Below are positions 39,632-53,313 of a stretch of 64,000 bases of DNA, piece by piece; the first letter of the stretch is position 1; the number at the start of each line of letters is the position of its first letter. Source of the DNA: Datnioides undecimradiatus (Eukaryota; Chordata; Actinopteri; Lobotiformes; Datnioididae); assembly GCA_008933995.1 (NCBI GenBank), contig WARS01000012.1:4030001-4094000 (forward strand), written 5' to 3'. The position numbers and the translations under genes were made by a program. A model generated the notes under the pieces. It did not search any database, was not told the origin of the DNA, and was given only the letters and a program-made list of their open reading frames with translations.

Positions 39632-40067
39632 CAGTGGTGGAATGTAACTACATTTACTCTAGTTCTGCATTTATTTACAATACTGAGGGTTAGGGTGTCT
39701 TTGTTATACTTCACATACAGTAAATTTCAGAGGGAGATATTTACCTATGTTTTGCTATACACCCTTTTTGTGACAGCTATAGATACTTTGCATATTTTGT
39801 ACATATTATAGATTAATAAAATGGGATACATGCTTTAAAAGTGGATTAATATACTTGTTTCAGTTTATAGTTTATAACACTAGATAAAAAATGTGCTGCA
39901 TAATGAGTGCGTTTACCTTTAATTCTCTAAGAACATTTAGCTGCTTATACTTTGCATTTACTTTGGTAATTTTTCAAGTACGGAACATTTACTTGTTATA
40001 GTGAGTGTTTAGATCGTGATCTTGCTTCTTTTAGAAGTAAAGGATTTGAATACTTCCTCAAACACTG
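39632..40067 (+). mobile_element. non-autonomous DNA transposon, teleost CAGTGGTGGAATGTAACTA family
   Basis: Starts with CAGTGGTGGAATGTAACTA and ends in the diverged inverted counterpart TACTTCCTCAAACACTG. The internal landmarks tttcagaggga, gacagctatagatactttgca and agaagtaaaggatttgaata are those I remember from a very abundant fish repeat. The CAGTG...CACTG ends suggest a hAT-type element. Clear 8-bp target-site duplications are not preserved, and no transposase is encoded. This is an old, diverged copy. Confidence 0.75.
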
Positions 40068-43000
40068 TCCTAAAGCAATGCAAATCCAGTTACCTTGAAA
40101 GCTACATGAAGATTGACAGAAGCTTTGTCAGATTCAGGGTGGTTTTATTAAAAAGGTTAGACCTCTCTTTCTGCTCTTCAAATCACTCCAAAGCTATTAC
40201 TCACAACCCTAAAAGATGACCTTTACTGCAGAACTTTCTGTGCTCGAGGAAACCAAAGAGGACTAATGGATGTTCTTACCGAAAGGTGTGATACTATCGC
40301 CATCTAGTGCCATGTTCACGATAATGCAAGGGTAGCCCCATCATGCTGGTGTGGATATTTTAATATGATCTCAGCCTAAAATTAAAAGGCTCAGATCAAA
40401 TGATAGAGGTCTGCTTCCTCTGATGTCATATACACACATTAGGTTTTCCTTCAGTCAGTCACCAGGCATGATATGTTTCTTCATGCATAATCATATAAGG
40501 CCTATAAATAATATGTTTTGGTTTAAATCAATGTTGATGAAAGTTTATGGTGTGATTGAAATTTCACACCACTTATTTATTAATACCCGCAGCTTGCATG
40601 TAATCCAAGGTCTCATAATCATCCGGCAATATTACATTATCGCAACAGGTGGTGTGGTCCAGTGTCCAGTTCACTTTACCTCCCCTACTACAGCATTACC
40701 ATATTTATGAAGGATTACATTTGACTTTTCCTCACAAAATGCCCTCTGTTCACTTACTTACGTCAAGGTTGTTTTGTTGCTGATGTTGGTTTGGTTTTGG
40801 GAAATGGGATATTCTGCAAACACACAAGCTCAACCTAATCCCTAAGACAGGTCTGTAGACAAACTATTCATGGGTTTTCAATCCTAATGCAAAAACAGAG
40901 CGCAGGTTCCACAATGTTAAAGTGTTTTCAGAAAATTAGAATGACCTACAGCATAATATACTACAACTTTTCTGTAAATATGATATAGAAATGTCCTGGG
41001 AATGCTGGTCAGTATGCAACACATTCCTTGTTTCTTCTCATGATTGCTCCAGATGTATAGTGTTTAGTGAATCACCAGCATGAGGAATACATCATTTTTT
41101 CCGCTTTATATCCTCCAAATGTAAAGCCACCAAATGTTTCCTAATTGCCAGTAACACTAATATTCTTCCCTCATGGATAATCATTCACACAATACAGCCA
41201 AAAGCATACAAAGCGTATTTTGCATGGACAGCTAAGAGGATTTCTAAATTGTGTTTTCAGTAATGTCTCCTCTTTGTTTCAGTCTGTAGGAGGACAAATA
41301 GCTGGATCAAAATGGTGACTCACTGGAGCGACCACGTGAGGCAGACTGTGTTCTTGCCAGTGAGCTGAAATATCCTACTGAAAAATTAATGTCTGTGTGC
41401 TATGCTGTAAATATTTACCCTGCTTTTCCTCCTGTTTGAAGTGGCAATCTGCTATACATATATGGTTTCTTATGCATCTGTTGAATATCTAAATGAACCA
41501 AACAAAGGCCAAAAAGACCATAAGATCACGCAGCCGCTCATTTTCTTCCATTTACAAAGTACATCTTGAAATGTGGTTCTCCAATTCTTATTCTGTTTGT
41601 TGCTAGATAATAAAGTTTGCTTTTCAATAAGATTTTTAATTTTTTGATGAAGGCAGGAGAGTGCTTCCTATTCTTTCATAAAGATTTGATGATCATCAGA
41701 CCCAATTCAAAATGGCACTTGGAGTCCAAGCTCCCGTCAATGACCGACTTCCTCATATAATCATATAAAATGATAAATATTTAGGGACCCTACATACTTA
41801 AAAAATATTTTTTCTTTGTGAAATTTGTTTCTTGTTGTTTCTGGCACATCTTTTTTGGCGAACTGATCTTTAAGGCTTGTGTAGTCTTTGCTTGAAGTGT
41901 CAGTAATGTATTTAGAAACTTCTGGATTTCATTTTGATGTTGTAATTTTGCCATGTGAGCTTTGACTGTATCAGTGGAGCGTGTAAATGTCTAACATATC
42001 ATGTTTTCACTTACAAGATAGTTTTCTAGGCATCTTCATATAACACAGTCTCAATGACTTTATTTACAATGAATACACCTTAAAAGCCTTTTAGTTTCAT
42101 TTTATTTCTATTTTAAAAATGTTTAGGATTGAAGACAAGTGTTTGGCATTGGAACTACACCTCATATTCAGCGTTAAATCAAAATTCACATAAAGTATTA
42201 GAAAACAAAGCAGATCCGTGGAGGTAGAGTATACCTTAAATCTAATACCAGTATTGTATTTCATTTTGATATCTTAATATATACTGTGTTTTTTCTTTGT
42301 TTCTATGAAAAACTGAATGTCATTTAAAAAAAAGATTTTAGGTGATGGTGCAGTTTGCGCCTCATTTTTGTATCACTGTAGTAATGAAACATATTTCTGA
42401 CCAGTAGATGGAGCTAGGTGGTTTTGTCCAGCAACATTTTTCCATTACCTGACTGGCTATTCCTCCTTTAGCTAGTATTATGTTCATGAGTAGAGGTTCA
42501 CATGGCATCCAAAACACAGGCATGCATGCATGTGGAATAATGACAATGAACAATAAAAGCATATACCACATAATGTGTTTGTCTAACATCCCAACCCAGT
42601 GTTCATTTTCTTCTTTCTCACTGATTCCCACCTAACATTATGCTTCCTTTGATGGTCTGATTGCTGTGATTAACGCGTCAGAGCATCAGTAAGGTTAGTT
42701 TGAAACAATATTGTGTCAGCTGTTTCATTGCTGCTGTAATTCTCGCAGATCATTGTTGCACTAACTTTACAGGATGATGAAACTATGAAACTAAATGTTC
42801 AATTTAGTCATTTTTTTCATTTTCTTGGCAGAGCAAAAGCACGAAGACAAGCAAATTCAAACGTCATATTTTTTCAGCCATTTAGGATTATATAACTGTC
42901 TAAAAGATGCTTTATTATGGAGGTCATTTTGGCTGATCAGGTTTGGCTGTTGTACATGTACACACAAACAAGAATACAGATAGTATCCATTTTACACAAG

Positions 43001-46000
43001 AAAATATGGTAAATCACACCGACAGGGACTTGAAGGACAGTGTACATGCTTAATAGAAAGCTGAATCATAACTTTTTTAATTTTGACTATTAATATACTG
43101 AAATATTACATCAATATCCTATAAATTGTTTTGCATGTATCAGTACCATGAAAAAGAAATACTATCTTTACATCTAGCTCTCATTGTTACATCAAGATAT
43201 TTTGACAGTTGTTCTTCTCTCAATTAGCATGGCTAAAGCTGGCTTTAAGCTGAGTTTGGCGCTGGGTGGGTTGTAATTTTAAAGGGTTAGGATTACAGTT
43301 CATGTGTTTCTTGAGCGTTTCCTGAAGAGAACCTCTCATGTTGAGTCCTTTAATGTAGCATCACTTAAATGTACCTTTGAACAAACAATGAAAATATCTC
43401 CCAGACTGATCAACAATCATTCCTTCCTTTGTTTAGTCTGGGAAGCCGTGTATTCCTTGTAATCCACCATTTTATCCTTGACAGACTTGTATTCACAAGC
43501 AAGCAGTTAAGAGAGATTGTGTACATTGTGTAATTCATGTGCACTGGCAGCAGTGAAAAGAAAAAAAATAGAAATAACAAGCTGGAATGACTGGATTTTT
43601 GGACTCTGTCAGCTATTTTTGGCCAATGTTGTGCTGCCCTGAGACTATGGCTTGCATGTGATACAGTAATGTGTGTGTGTGTGCGTGTGTGTGATTTTTT
43701 AAAAAAAAATTCCATATACGAATCCAATGGGGAGTTGTCATGCAGAGCCTGTGATTCCGGCATGGCCTGAAAAAAAAACCAAACCAGGGTCATGTAGAGA
43801 CCATCACTGAGGGGTCTGAAGCCGACCACATGCACCTCAAACACTTAAATATTTAGTTTAGCTGAGCTGAGACAGTCTGAGCCAGCCAATTAATCTCTTC
43901 AAATGAGAGAGTGGTCAAACAAACCAAATGGGTGCATAATGAAGCTGGCCCCTTAGTGTGTGTGATTGAGCTTAGTGCAAAGGACATCCAAACTACGTAA
44001 CTACGTAATGGAGATGTTCTACAGAGGAGAATACAGCTCCAGTTGATCCATCTACTTGCAAAACTGTTCCTGACTCAGAATATCTATCACTGAGACTGTT
44101 CTGATTTTAGCCCCCATTGACATATTTTGATTTTGAAAGCTGTTTGAAATTATCCATCAAGTCAAGGTCCAAGGTCTGGTACCCATAAATTATAATTAAT
44201 GAGTCTGGCAGGTGGGTTTTTTTCCCCACAGGCCATCTCAATAATTTTCAGCTGAGCAAAGCACATTTAAGTGAAGGGATAACAGCAGCACTTTAAGGGC
44301 TCACAGAGGAGAACTGTGGAATAACAAAAGTTCGGAAATGGCCCCTTTGCGCAGGTTTGAGTGCTCAGATGCTGCCTTTTATTTAGCTCTAGGTCTTTTG
44401 AGTCTCTTCGAGCTCTGGGAAACCTCAAACAAATGTGAAACCATGATGGAAGTTTGTTCAGGTGGTACAATTTATTGTATACCTCCTGTTTTTACTTTCT
44501 CTTCATACTTGGTATGTTGGGAGTGGGCTCTGCAACATGGCTCCCAATGTTCAACTTAAATAATAGTGAAGAAGGTTACCACATTCTGGCCTTAAACTGT
44601 GGGTGTCAACCCTCTTCGCAGTGTAACACAGCATTAATGGGAATCTACACTAGCATCAAAAGTTGCATTACAATGCAAACACATTGTAATAATGATGTTG
44701 TTCTGTAACAAGGATTCATAAAAGTAGACATTAGCTGTCTGATTAGTTCATCATAGGAAGAAGACAAAATTCGACAAGTACAAAGTCACATAAACATATA
44801 CAGTACTAGAAGAACAAAGTTGTGCTGTGCACATATTAGCACTAATGTTATATTCGACACACCGTTTTTTTGAAAGGTAAATACCTGCCATTGAAGGTCC
44901 TTCAACAACAATGACCACTGTTCACAAGATACTTCAGAAAAATAGAAACCCGAGAAAGAAAAAAGAAAAAAAAGATTTTTAACCTGTTTCCTAACTTAGG
45001 CAAAGATGATGGCCAGTGGCTACGAAAACAGGAAAAAGCATTTTTTTATTCTTTTATCATGCAACCCTAAAGGACTGTGAAAAGAGTGTTGACCCTCAGA
45101 GTGACCCTCTGGGTTTTTCAAAAATCACAGGACACTGGAGCTTTGAGAAAAATGAATGCGCTGTGGATGTGATAATACATGATGAGCACAAGATAGAAAT
45201 AGAAAGTGATGAAAAAAACATACAGAGTTCAAAAGGGTAAAAGTAAAGCTAGTAAAAATCAATACACTTAGGTTATAAATGATAAAGAATCACTCAGAAT
45301 GTTGTATTTGCAATTTATAAGGTTACACAACTAGCATAATGGCTAACACTGTTAGCGACTGAGTGCAGAGAAAGATACATCAAAAAACAAATGACCTTTC
45401 GTTAAACAGCTGTAGTAGAAAGATAATCTACAGTAACATCAGCAGGAATATTTGGGGAGCCAGTAGTTGTTTGGTATCAGGTTAGAGAAAAGGTTTGTGT
45501 AACAGTGCCATTTATACTGCAGGTGCTATGGAACTGTGCCAGCAGTGGTTAACAGTGGCAACAACTGAACTGAAATCAACTGCTGATAGCAGAACAATGA
45601 AGTTTAAGAAACATCTTACAAAGTTCACGTCAGGCTTCCTGTGGGGCTACACAGGGCCAGAGTAAAGAACCATGTAACGCTAGCTTAAACCAGTCAGTGA
45701 AAAAGCAAAAACATTGTTTTTATAGAGAAAAGCCTTCAGTGCCTGTTCTTATACAATTGATGTTACAGTGGTATATACAGTATCTACACTAGACTTGTTA
45801 GGAGTCCACTTGTTTCTCGCACACTTGCAACCGCTGTTGCTTGGCAAGAAATGCATAATTAAAGCCTGGTAAAATGGATTTTGAGCTTGCATAATTTCAT
45901 ATGACCTCATAATCTTGCATATCCAGCAGCCTAGCGAGGTAATCTTTATAGTTAAAATCAACAATATTGCTGACACGGTCCATAAACAGACATGAGGAAA

Positions 46001-47184
46001 CAATATATATTACATTTTTATCCCCGTATACCGACTCTCTCAAACAAGCAGCAATGTAGCAATGTAAAGTATTTCTACAAATATTTGGTATTTGTAATAT
46101 AGAATCTGATTCAAACATGATCAAATGTATCAGGAGGTTCATGCGTTGTTGTCAAGTCAATATGTGTTTGTATGGAGATGTTTAAAGAAAAAATAAATAA
46201 AAAATAGATAAATTGTCCTGTCTCTGCCTTTTAATGTGATTACTAAAGAGTTGATGGACATGTTAGATGATTTTCTTTGCTCGTACTGTATCCAAACAAT
46301 AGCTCGGCTCATGGAAAGTATAGTGTACAGTGTGGCCTTGAATACTGGTCAGCAGTGGAATGCATGGAGTAGTGCTGGATGTGATTATAATAATGACACT
46401 TGGTAATGTGGTGAGTTCTGGTATGTTGGATATAAAGACCTGGCTTTAGCCCCTGTTTAAGTAAACAGTACAGTGTAAAGCCTTTTGTATTTGTCACGTT
46501 CAGGCAGCATTGGTATTCAGGAGAGGAACAATTGCAACTTTGCCTGAAATTAAAGGGTTTGAAGTGTTTGGTTTTGGAGTGATTTTGTTTTGGGAGTCAC
46601 ATTCAGGACCAATAAGTATAAAATGCCCTTAAATGCCAGGAGAGACCTGCCACTGATATATCTAGTGATTAGACATTTGCTGCTTCCACAGAATGTGAGG
46701 TTGCAGAGCCCTGACATGCCACAGCTTTGTATCACCACTCTGACACTACACATCCTGCCTGTTGTTATTGAAAAATAGACCCACGATTCCTGTCAGTTTG
46801 TGTTTCCTGCTATGAGTCAAAGGGTCCAAGTTGACACCCTTCTCTTCCTCCCCCTGGGATTCAACCTCTCACAGGGTGTAGAGGGTCCATTTCCTGCACC
46901 ATGAGGGAACTTAGAGGGAGGAAGTGAGGGATGGGGGGGTACATGGGTGGCTCCATCTCTGCCCTGGGAGGAGGTTGTGGAGAGGAGAGCCAGGATATTT
47001 ACAGAAAACACAGGCGTGCCCTTGCACATTCATTCTCTCTGAATGAAGAAACTGGGGTGGGGTTGAGAGGGATTTCACAGTGAAACACTGTGAGAGGAAA
47101 TAGACTGGACGGATACTTCACTACTCCATCATCTTTGCCTCCCTTTTCCATCGTGTTTATTTTTTACCAGATGTGCACATGTAC
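40068..47184. other. intergenic region without recognisable genes
   Basis: About 7 kb of AT-rich sequence. It contains a GT microsatellite near 43671 and a small 9-bp inverted repeat at 44667-44690. Open frames such as 43410-43844 (minus) include simple repeats and poly-T and look spurious. No RNA gene was recognised. Confidence 0.6.
43671..43693. repeat. (GT)n microsatellite
   Basis: GT run with a single GC interruption, followed by T and A homopolymers. Confidence 0.9.
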
Positions 47185-47211
47185 GTGTGTGTGTGTGTGT
47201 GTGTGTGTGTG
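47185..47211. repeat. (GT)n microsatellite
   Basis: Uninterrupted GT run of about 27 bases. Confidence 0.95.
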
Positions 47212-49644
47212 GTTGAACATACCCTGAGGAGCAGTTCCTATGGTTTTGGCCAAAGCTCCAGGATTTGAGGGGCTACAGTCTTGAAACCCTGTGTGGACTC
47301 AGGAGAGCCCAAAATCCTCCTCGATGGCATCGTTCCACCCACCACATCCCACATCCAGTGTTCCCGATTTGTTAATGAATGCTGCCTCACAACTTCTGAG
47401 ATACAGTATCATTTTAAAACCCTTTAATGTTTGTCCGTGCTGAAGAGTGGTTGTTCATGTACAACATTATCAAATGAAAAGTATAATTGTTAAAAAACGA
47501 GTCATTTGTCTGCAAAACCACAAATGTGATGTGAAGGTAGTCTGTTTAAGAAGGATTGAGAGGGATATGCGAGACAGACTGTCGCCAGAATAAAGATTCA
47601 GGTGAAGGGTCAAGTGCTGCATACACTAAATCAGATTGCTGAGATAATAGCCTAAAAGGCCATTATTTCCATTTCACCATCGTTACACTGCAGACATAAG
47701 CCAGCAGGAAAGAGAAATATTGAAATTCCTGAGTCTCACTGGTTAAGCTCACACATCTGTGACCTGCCTCTGCATGCTGGACCTCTGCCTAAAAATTTGG
47801 TCCTTATTGCTACTCATAGGGATTTCCTGTAGGACGCAGTGCTGAGTCATTGGGTTTGCTCTGAAAGTCAATCCAGCTAAAAAAAAGGGTGGATTGTCAT
47901 CATACTGCATCTGGATGACAAGGCCTGAATTTACTGGGCTGCCATAGCTATGTCATTGCTTTAGATCTGAAACATTAATGCTTTACTGAAACACTATACA
48001 GGCTGTTCTGTGAGGTAAAACATGGTAATACAAATGCAAAGTTAAAAAGTATTATGTATAAAGTAGTGAAATGCTTCTGTTGTTTCCCATTTTATAGTTT
48101 TGATTCGTTTACAATAGAAACTTGCAAAAGATACATTTAGAACTGTTCTTAGGCTCGAATCAGAATCCTTAACATTTACTTAGCAAACCAAGCAGGCCCA
48201 ACGTTGACTGACAGCGGTCACAGCCACTGGCAGATTAATGAGCCATTAAGCCAGCCATTCACAAACCTCTCGCTAGCCTCCTCGGTCATGCATCACCAGA
48301 GGACTGCTGGCTCTTTGGACGGTTTTCCCGAGCAATGGAAAAAAGGGTAGACTCTAAGTGCAAAGTAGCATTTAAAACCTTTTGGACACTGGAAAGTTGG
48401 TGTAGAACAGGAAGTCTAAAGAGCATGTGTGTGGATCTGATGCCTGGAAGGAGTCGAGTCATTGGTCTATTTGTCTATCAGGTCACAATTCTATTCAGGC
48501 AATTCTCCAACTCTAATCCAAAAACCGTTTAAACACCAAGGGATTCAGAGAGTGACCATCAACCTCAATCCTTCTCATTTCCAGGAACCTTTTTGTCAAG
48601 CATGCAAGTGGCAAAGAGGTTTGCACAAGGACCACACACAGGGAAAACCCACACCTCCACTTTAGGTAAAGGGTTTATTTACGTGGGCACTGCATGTATC
48701 CTCCAACTCAAAAAAGGCAAAAAGCAAATACAGCTGCAAACAATTTCTCTTATGAGTGAAAAATACAACTGAAAATTATTATTGTTCCTATAAACACTAC
48801 AGGAATCATCTAAGGAAACCAACCAGCTCCCTAGTTTGTGTGAACTGACAACCTAAGCCACACTGAGACTTATGACAGAAATTCACTTTCTGTCCTGTTT
48901 TTTCCACCCTTGCTTGTAAAAGTGTCTGATTTCATCAAAGAACTGTCAGAGGTAAAGAGTTTGTGAGTGTTGCTTTCACTTTACGCTTCACTCCAGCATG
49001 CACAATTTCAACAACATTGGCTGCATCTACTTTATGTTATGTTTTCACTCACTGGCTAATGCAATCACAAGCCACAAATGAGTAATGCATTCAGAAAAAG
49101 TTTTGCAATTTCCCTCCACAAACCTGAGTTAGTTGCCATTCAGAGAAACTCTACTCAGAAGCCTTAAATCTACACCTCTGCAAATTCCTAACAGTGCTGC
49201 AGAAGGTCAAAAAGCCACTGATGTCTGGGTTTAGAGACAGCAGCTATTTTGGAGGAGTCAAGTGTAACTTGTTAAGGCATTCAAACATAACCTAAAGTAT
49301 TTATTGTACAACCTTGGCATTATGGATTTTATATGCAGCATATTGATCTTGTTAAACTCTAGTTTCATTTTTAAAAAGCTGTTTTTTGAAAAATTGCGTT
49401 TCTGTGCTTTAAATGCAGCCTAATTAATACACATTTTCAGTACTCAGAGGCAGTCTGAAGGGAATGTAAGACAACGAGCAATTAAAAGATAAAGTGATAC
49501 CCTGGGAGCAGCATCCTTGGGTTTATTATGTTTTATTAATTGGAACTATAAAAGTAATGACTTGCCCTGTGGTCAAGTGAAATGGCCTTCATAGTCAGAA
49601 CTTTTCTCTCTGCCTTGACAAAGCGGGATCAAAACTTCTTGTGT
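47212..49644. other. intergenic region without recognisable genes
   Basis: Short open frames only, for example 48335-48532. None has a recognisable domain or flanking splice signals that would support an exon. Confidence 0.6.
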
Positions 49645-49702
49645 AACTTGTTATTGCTTCTTTAAACGTGTTTAAATGTGTTTAAAGAAGCAATAACGGG
49701 TT
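49645..49702. repeat. 58-base inverted repeat / hairpin with tandem 10-mers
   Basis: Arms 49650-49667 and 49680-49697 are perfect 18-bp reverse complements with a 12-base spacer. Two outer G-T wobbles and three further pairs extend the stem to 49645/49702. The right half also contains three near-identical 10-base units starting with TTTAAA at 49661, 49671 and 49681. Function unknown. Confidence 0.9.
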
Positions 49703-52700
49703 TTTTCATTTGCAGAAGGAACCAGTTGTGTGGTTCCAGACTTTGCTTTGTAGTTTACCTTCAAGCAGTCTCTAAATTGCACTTAAATTACATATATGCT
49801 CCAACTATAATGATCTGTTTGATTTCAAATCTACCTTTCCCCTGTGCTTCACTAGAGGACTCAACCTTTTGCATGTCCTACTGACTTATCACTTAAGCAA
49901 TTTCACTAATAAAGCAAAGAATCTCTGAACCTCTTTACAGGTTGTGTCTCAGTGACTGCAGTTCATGTTTGCGTTTGAATTCTGAAAACACCAATATTCC
50001 AAATGAAATCTTTTTCACATCCCTGGAGTCAACTTCTCACGTACTCTGCCATTGCAACATTAACTCTGTTAGTCTGCCACACTAACTTATATGTTTACAT
50101 TTGCAAGTTAAATAAAACCATTTTCGTCAAAGCTTTCACAACCAAATGATACACGGACTCTGGAATAGCTAGGGGACAGAATTACGTCATCCCACGTGTA
50201 TTGCTCAGTATCTAAAGAAGGGTAGTGTCTAGTGCAATTGGCCTTCTGAGCCATGTTTTGAACAAGCATTGCACTCATAAATAAAAAAGGAGAAGGAAAC
50301 AAGCAATGCGATGCTGATCTGATAATCATAACACAGAAGCACTGTGTAGACAATTTTGCATTTTCCACTGCAGGGAAATTACCAACAAAGATAAATCTGT
50401 TTGCTGACTTTGTAAAAAGCTGCTGCTTTACTCCACACTGTCATACCATTGTTTTCACAGATGATTATACTGAAAACTCAATAGTCTGAAAAATGTGCAA
50501 CAAAAAGTCTATTTGTCCGACAGCTTGTTATCTTGAAAACAAAAGTCCATTGCTTCTGTAAGTGATCCTGTGTGTGTGGGACTGATTTAACTGAAGTACT
50601 TATTTTCACCTAAACAATGACATTTTCTCAACAAAGTAGTTTTGGTGTCTGAACCTAACCAAACTGCAACTACTTCACAGGCTAAATGTTTATTGTTGTA
50701 ACCATAATTCCAAAAGTCACCTGACTATGATGACAAAGGTGTGATAAGCCTCCTAGCCTAGCCATAACTAATCTGAGGACCGAAGTGAAGCAGCAGCCGC
50801 TACATCAACTGTACAACCTCACCATAGACACACTCATCCTTGGGACAGGAACCAAGAGCTTGTAAAAGGTCATCACTGACAGAAAGGAATGTGCAGTTTT
50901 AGGAGGCTGTCAGGAGTTCCTTATATGAACTTCAGTGGAATCAATTCAGATGAATTCATTTGAACATGACATAGAAGGTACCTTATGTCCTCATAGGATC
51001 ACCATAGTAACCAATAACTCTCCCACTGTATACGTGGCATGTAAGTGTTGGATTAATATAGACATGAAAAAATCTGAACCTGCCCTTTAAATGAAGTTGT
51101 CCCAGCTAAGGCGCAGATATGACCTATGACTGCATAAACACATCCTCTACTTGAACTGAATGATGTGTTCGCATGTGAAGCGTATTTGCATAAATCCAGG
51201 AGGGCTTTTCACTGGCTGTAAATACACAGCCAGGGAGTGTAAATTATGACGACTCTTACTGTCGTGGTGACCCGTCTGATATCTTGTTGACTGGTTGCCC
51301 TGACACATGCACATACAGGAGCATGATAAACGTAAATGCACGTGGCTCTCCTCTTCATAATATTTGAACGGTTAACCTTGTGGCTGTCAAAACCACACAG
51401 AGAATTTCGGACATGTTTAGAGGGGTGTATTTATAAATGGCAAGCCCACCCAGCCTGGCATGCCTCAGATGCTTTGGGTGTTACCAGAACTGGCACCAAT
51501 AAAGGCCAACAGCATTCCTAAAGCTATAAACATTGGATGCAAAAGAATCAGCTTTGACTGCATTTTTTGAAGCTCTGAAAGTGTTACATGATGGATTTCA
51601 CGAATTGTTTGCAGAAATCTGTTATTCTGTTGCAAAACAACAGCTGTGATACAGTGTTTTCAGTGGAAACAGTCACTTGTTGGGACTGGGTGTGTCTGCC
51701 ATGTTGACTGACACTAGTATATGTCAGGTTATAAGGGCAACGCCTTCCTCTTTAGCATGTCCAGAAAATAGCTGCCCTCTCTCTCTCTCACTCTTCCTCC
51801 CTCCCTTATATGCTCTTCCTCTTTCATTTCAGAGCCAGCACACACATTTGGTAGATTTGGCTACAATCCCTCTCTTTCCATTCCCCTGTCCACAGTTTCA
51901 AATACAAACATCCACTGTACTTATTTTAAGTGTCCTAGCACTTCATCAAAAAAACACACTCTAATCCATGACAACAAGACTTAATCATTTGAAACCACCC
52001 ATAACACAGGGGAACACGAGGTGGAATGTCATGGAGATGTCACTGTCTGAGCAGCAGTCTGCCTACAAAAAAGGTTTAGGACTCTGTGGGGGGGGGGTTT
52101 AAATGCCAGACATCCATTTTCTAGAAAGTTTCATTTTAATCAGATCAGGCCTCCAGATGTCTGACTTCATTAGTCATCAGTAAACAATAAATTGTCTGCT
52201 GAGATCACAAAACGCTTACTGTGAGATGCTCTCCACAAAGCAATGCTACTTTATTTCAATAGGCAACAGGCAAAGGGTAAAAAAAACGCAGTGAAAAAGT
52301 GAAGGCCTTATGCCATAGAAGCGAACTGTGGCTTCAACTGCACTTCAGGAAGCAGAATATTTATATATAGCGCTGTATGTGTAAGAAAAAGTGTCACAGG
52401 CATACGCTGTACAATATGTTAGTATGTACAGTGTAGCCCTGTGACTTCCCTTGTTTTGTTTTGTTGCACAGTGGAGGAATTTGCAAGCTTTGGAGTCAGG
52501 AAATTAGATTTTAAGAAGCAAACTTTCTCCTCAAACTGCTTTTTTTTTAAATTCCTTTGAGCTTGAACAGCAACAGAAGCCACATACGCCAGTAATGCAT
52601 CTTTATTCATAATATAGCTGTAACTGTCTTGAAAGAGATTATGAGATTAGGTCCTGCTCTGTTTGCCTCTGTTTTAACAAGCATGTTGAACATCATGAAC

Positions 52701-53077
52701 CAGTTTAAATAAAAGTCTATTCTCCTTTATGCACTATAATGAAACCTTAAGAGCATCAATAATCTGCAAAACAAGAACCGCTGCCTTTTAACTTAATTAC
52801 AGTCAGGAGCAGGATGGGGGTTTATGTTCATGTGGATTTCCTAAGTACAGATAAATCACCCCATTCCAGTCATGGAACACAGACATTTTAATTGTTTGCA
52901 TCAAAGTTTCTTGCCATCATGTGTCTTCCTACAGAACTTAGGACCTTCAAACAATGTTAGCCTTTGTAAGGCAGTCTCTGTTCCCTGTCAGGGGCAAGCT
53001 ATTGGCCTGTCTGCTCCTCATTACCGCTCCAATGATAGACCCCTCGTGTCCCCACTCTCCCTGCCTCTTCGACTTAC

Positions 53078-53313
53078 CAAGTTCTTTCTCTTTCTCCTTT
53101 CCTTATGTATATGTTTCCTAATGACACCCTCTGCTCTCTCTGTTTGTCCTCCCAAAACTCCTTTTATGAAGTCTGGTGCCACAACAACAGATGCAGCTTG
53201 TCTTTCTTCTCCACCACAATGTGTCAGCCGTGAGCCAGCACCATTGCCGTGATTCCTCAGCCCTGGATATGGCCTTCCCACTTTCACCTACAGTGTCTGA
53301 CATAGTCCAAAAG
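53078..53313 (-). other. candidate exon of unknown transcript (minus strand)
   Basis: On the minus strand, a strong pyrimidine tract and acceptor (tctgctgcccccttgtag) ends just before 53313. A perfect donor, gtaagt, begins right after 53078. The 236 bases between them have one frame open from the 5' edge to a stop at about 53118, and another open from 53287 through the donor. Neither translation resembles a family I know. It may be a non-coding exon or a chance pairing of signals. Confidence 0.2.

Noticed and set aside
43410-43844. 144-codon minus-strand open frame
   Set aside because: It crosses a GT microsatellite and homopolymers, giving HTRTHTHI and poly-Phe runs typical of spurious frames.
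45016-45240. 74-codon open frame ending in an acidic/lysine-rich stretch
   Set aside because: No similarity to any family I recognise, no splice signals, and A-rich composition explains the residues.
52872-53252. 126-codon + strand open frame
   Set aside because: It is Ser/Leu/Pro-rich because of pyrimidine-rich DNA, with no known domain. The same DNA gives better splice signals on the other strand.
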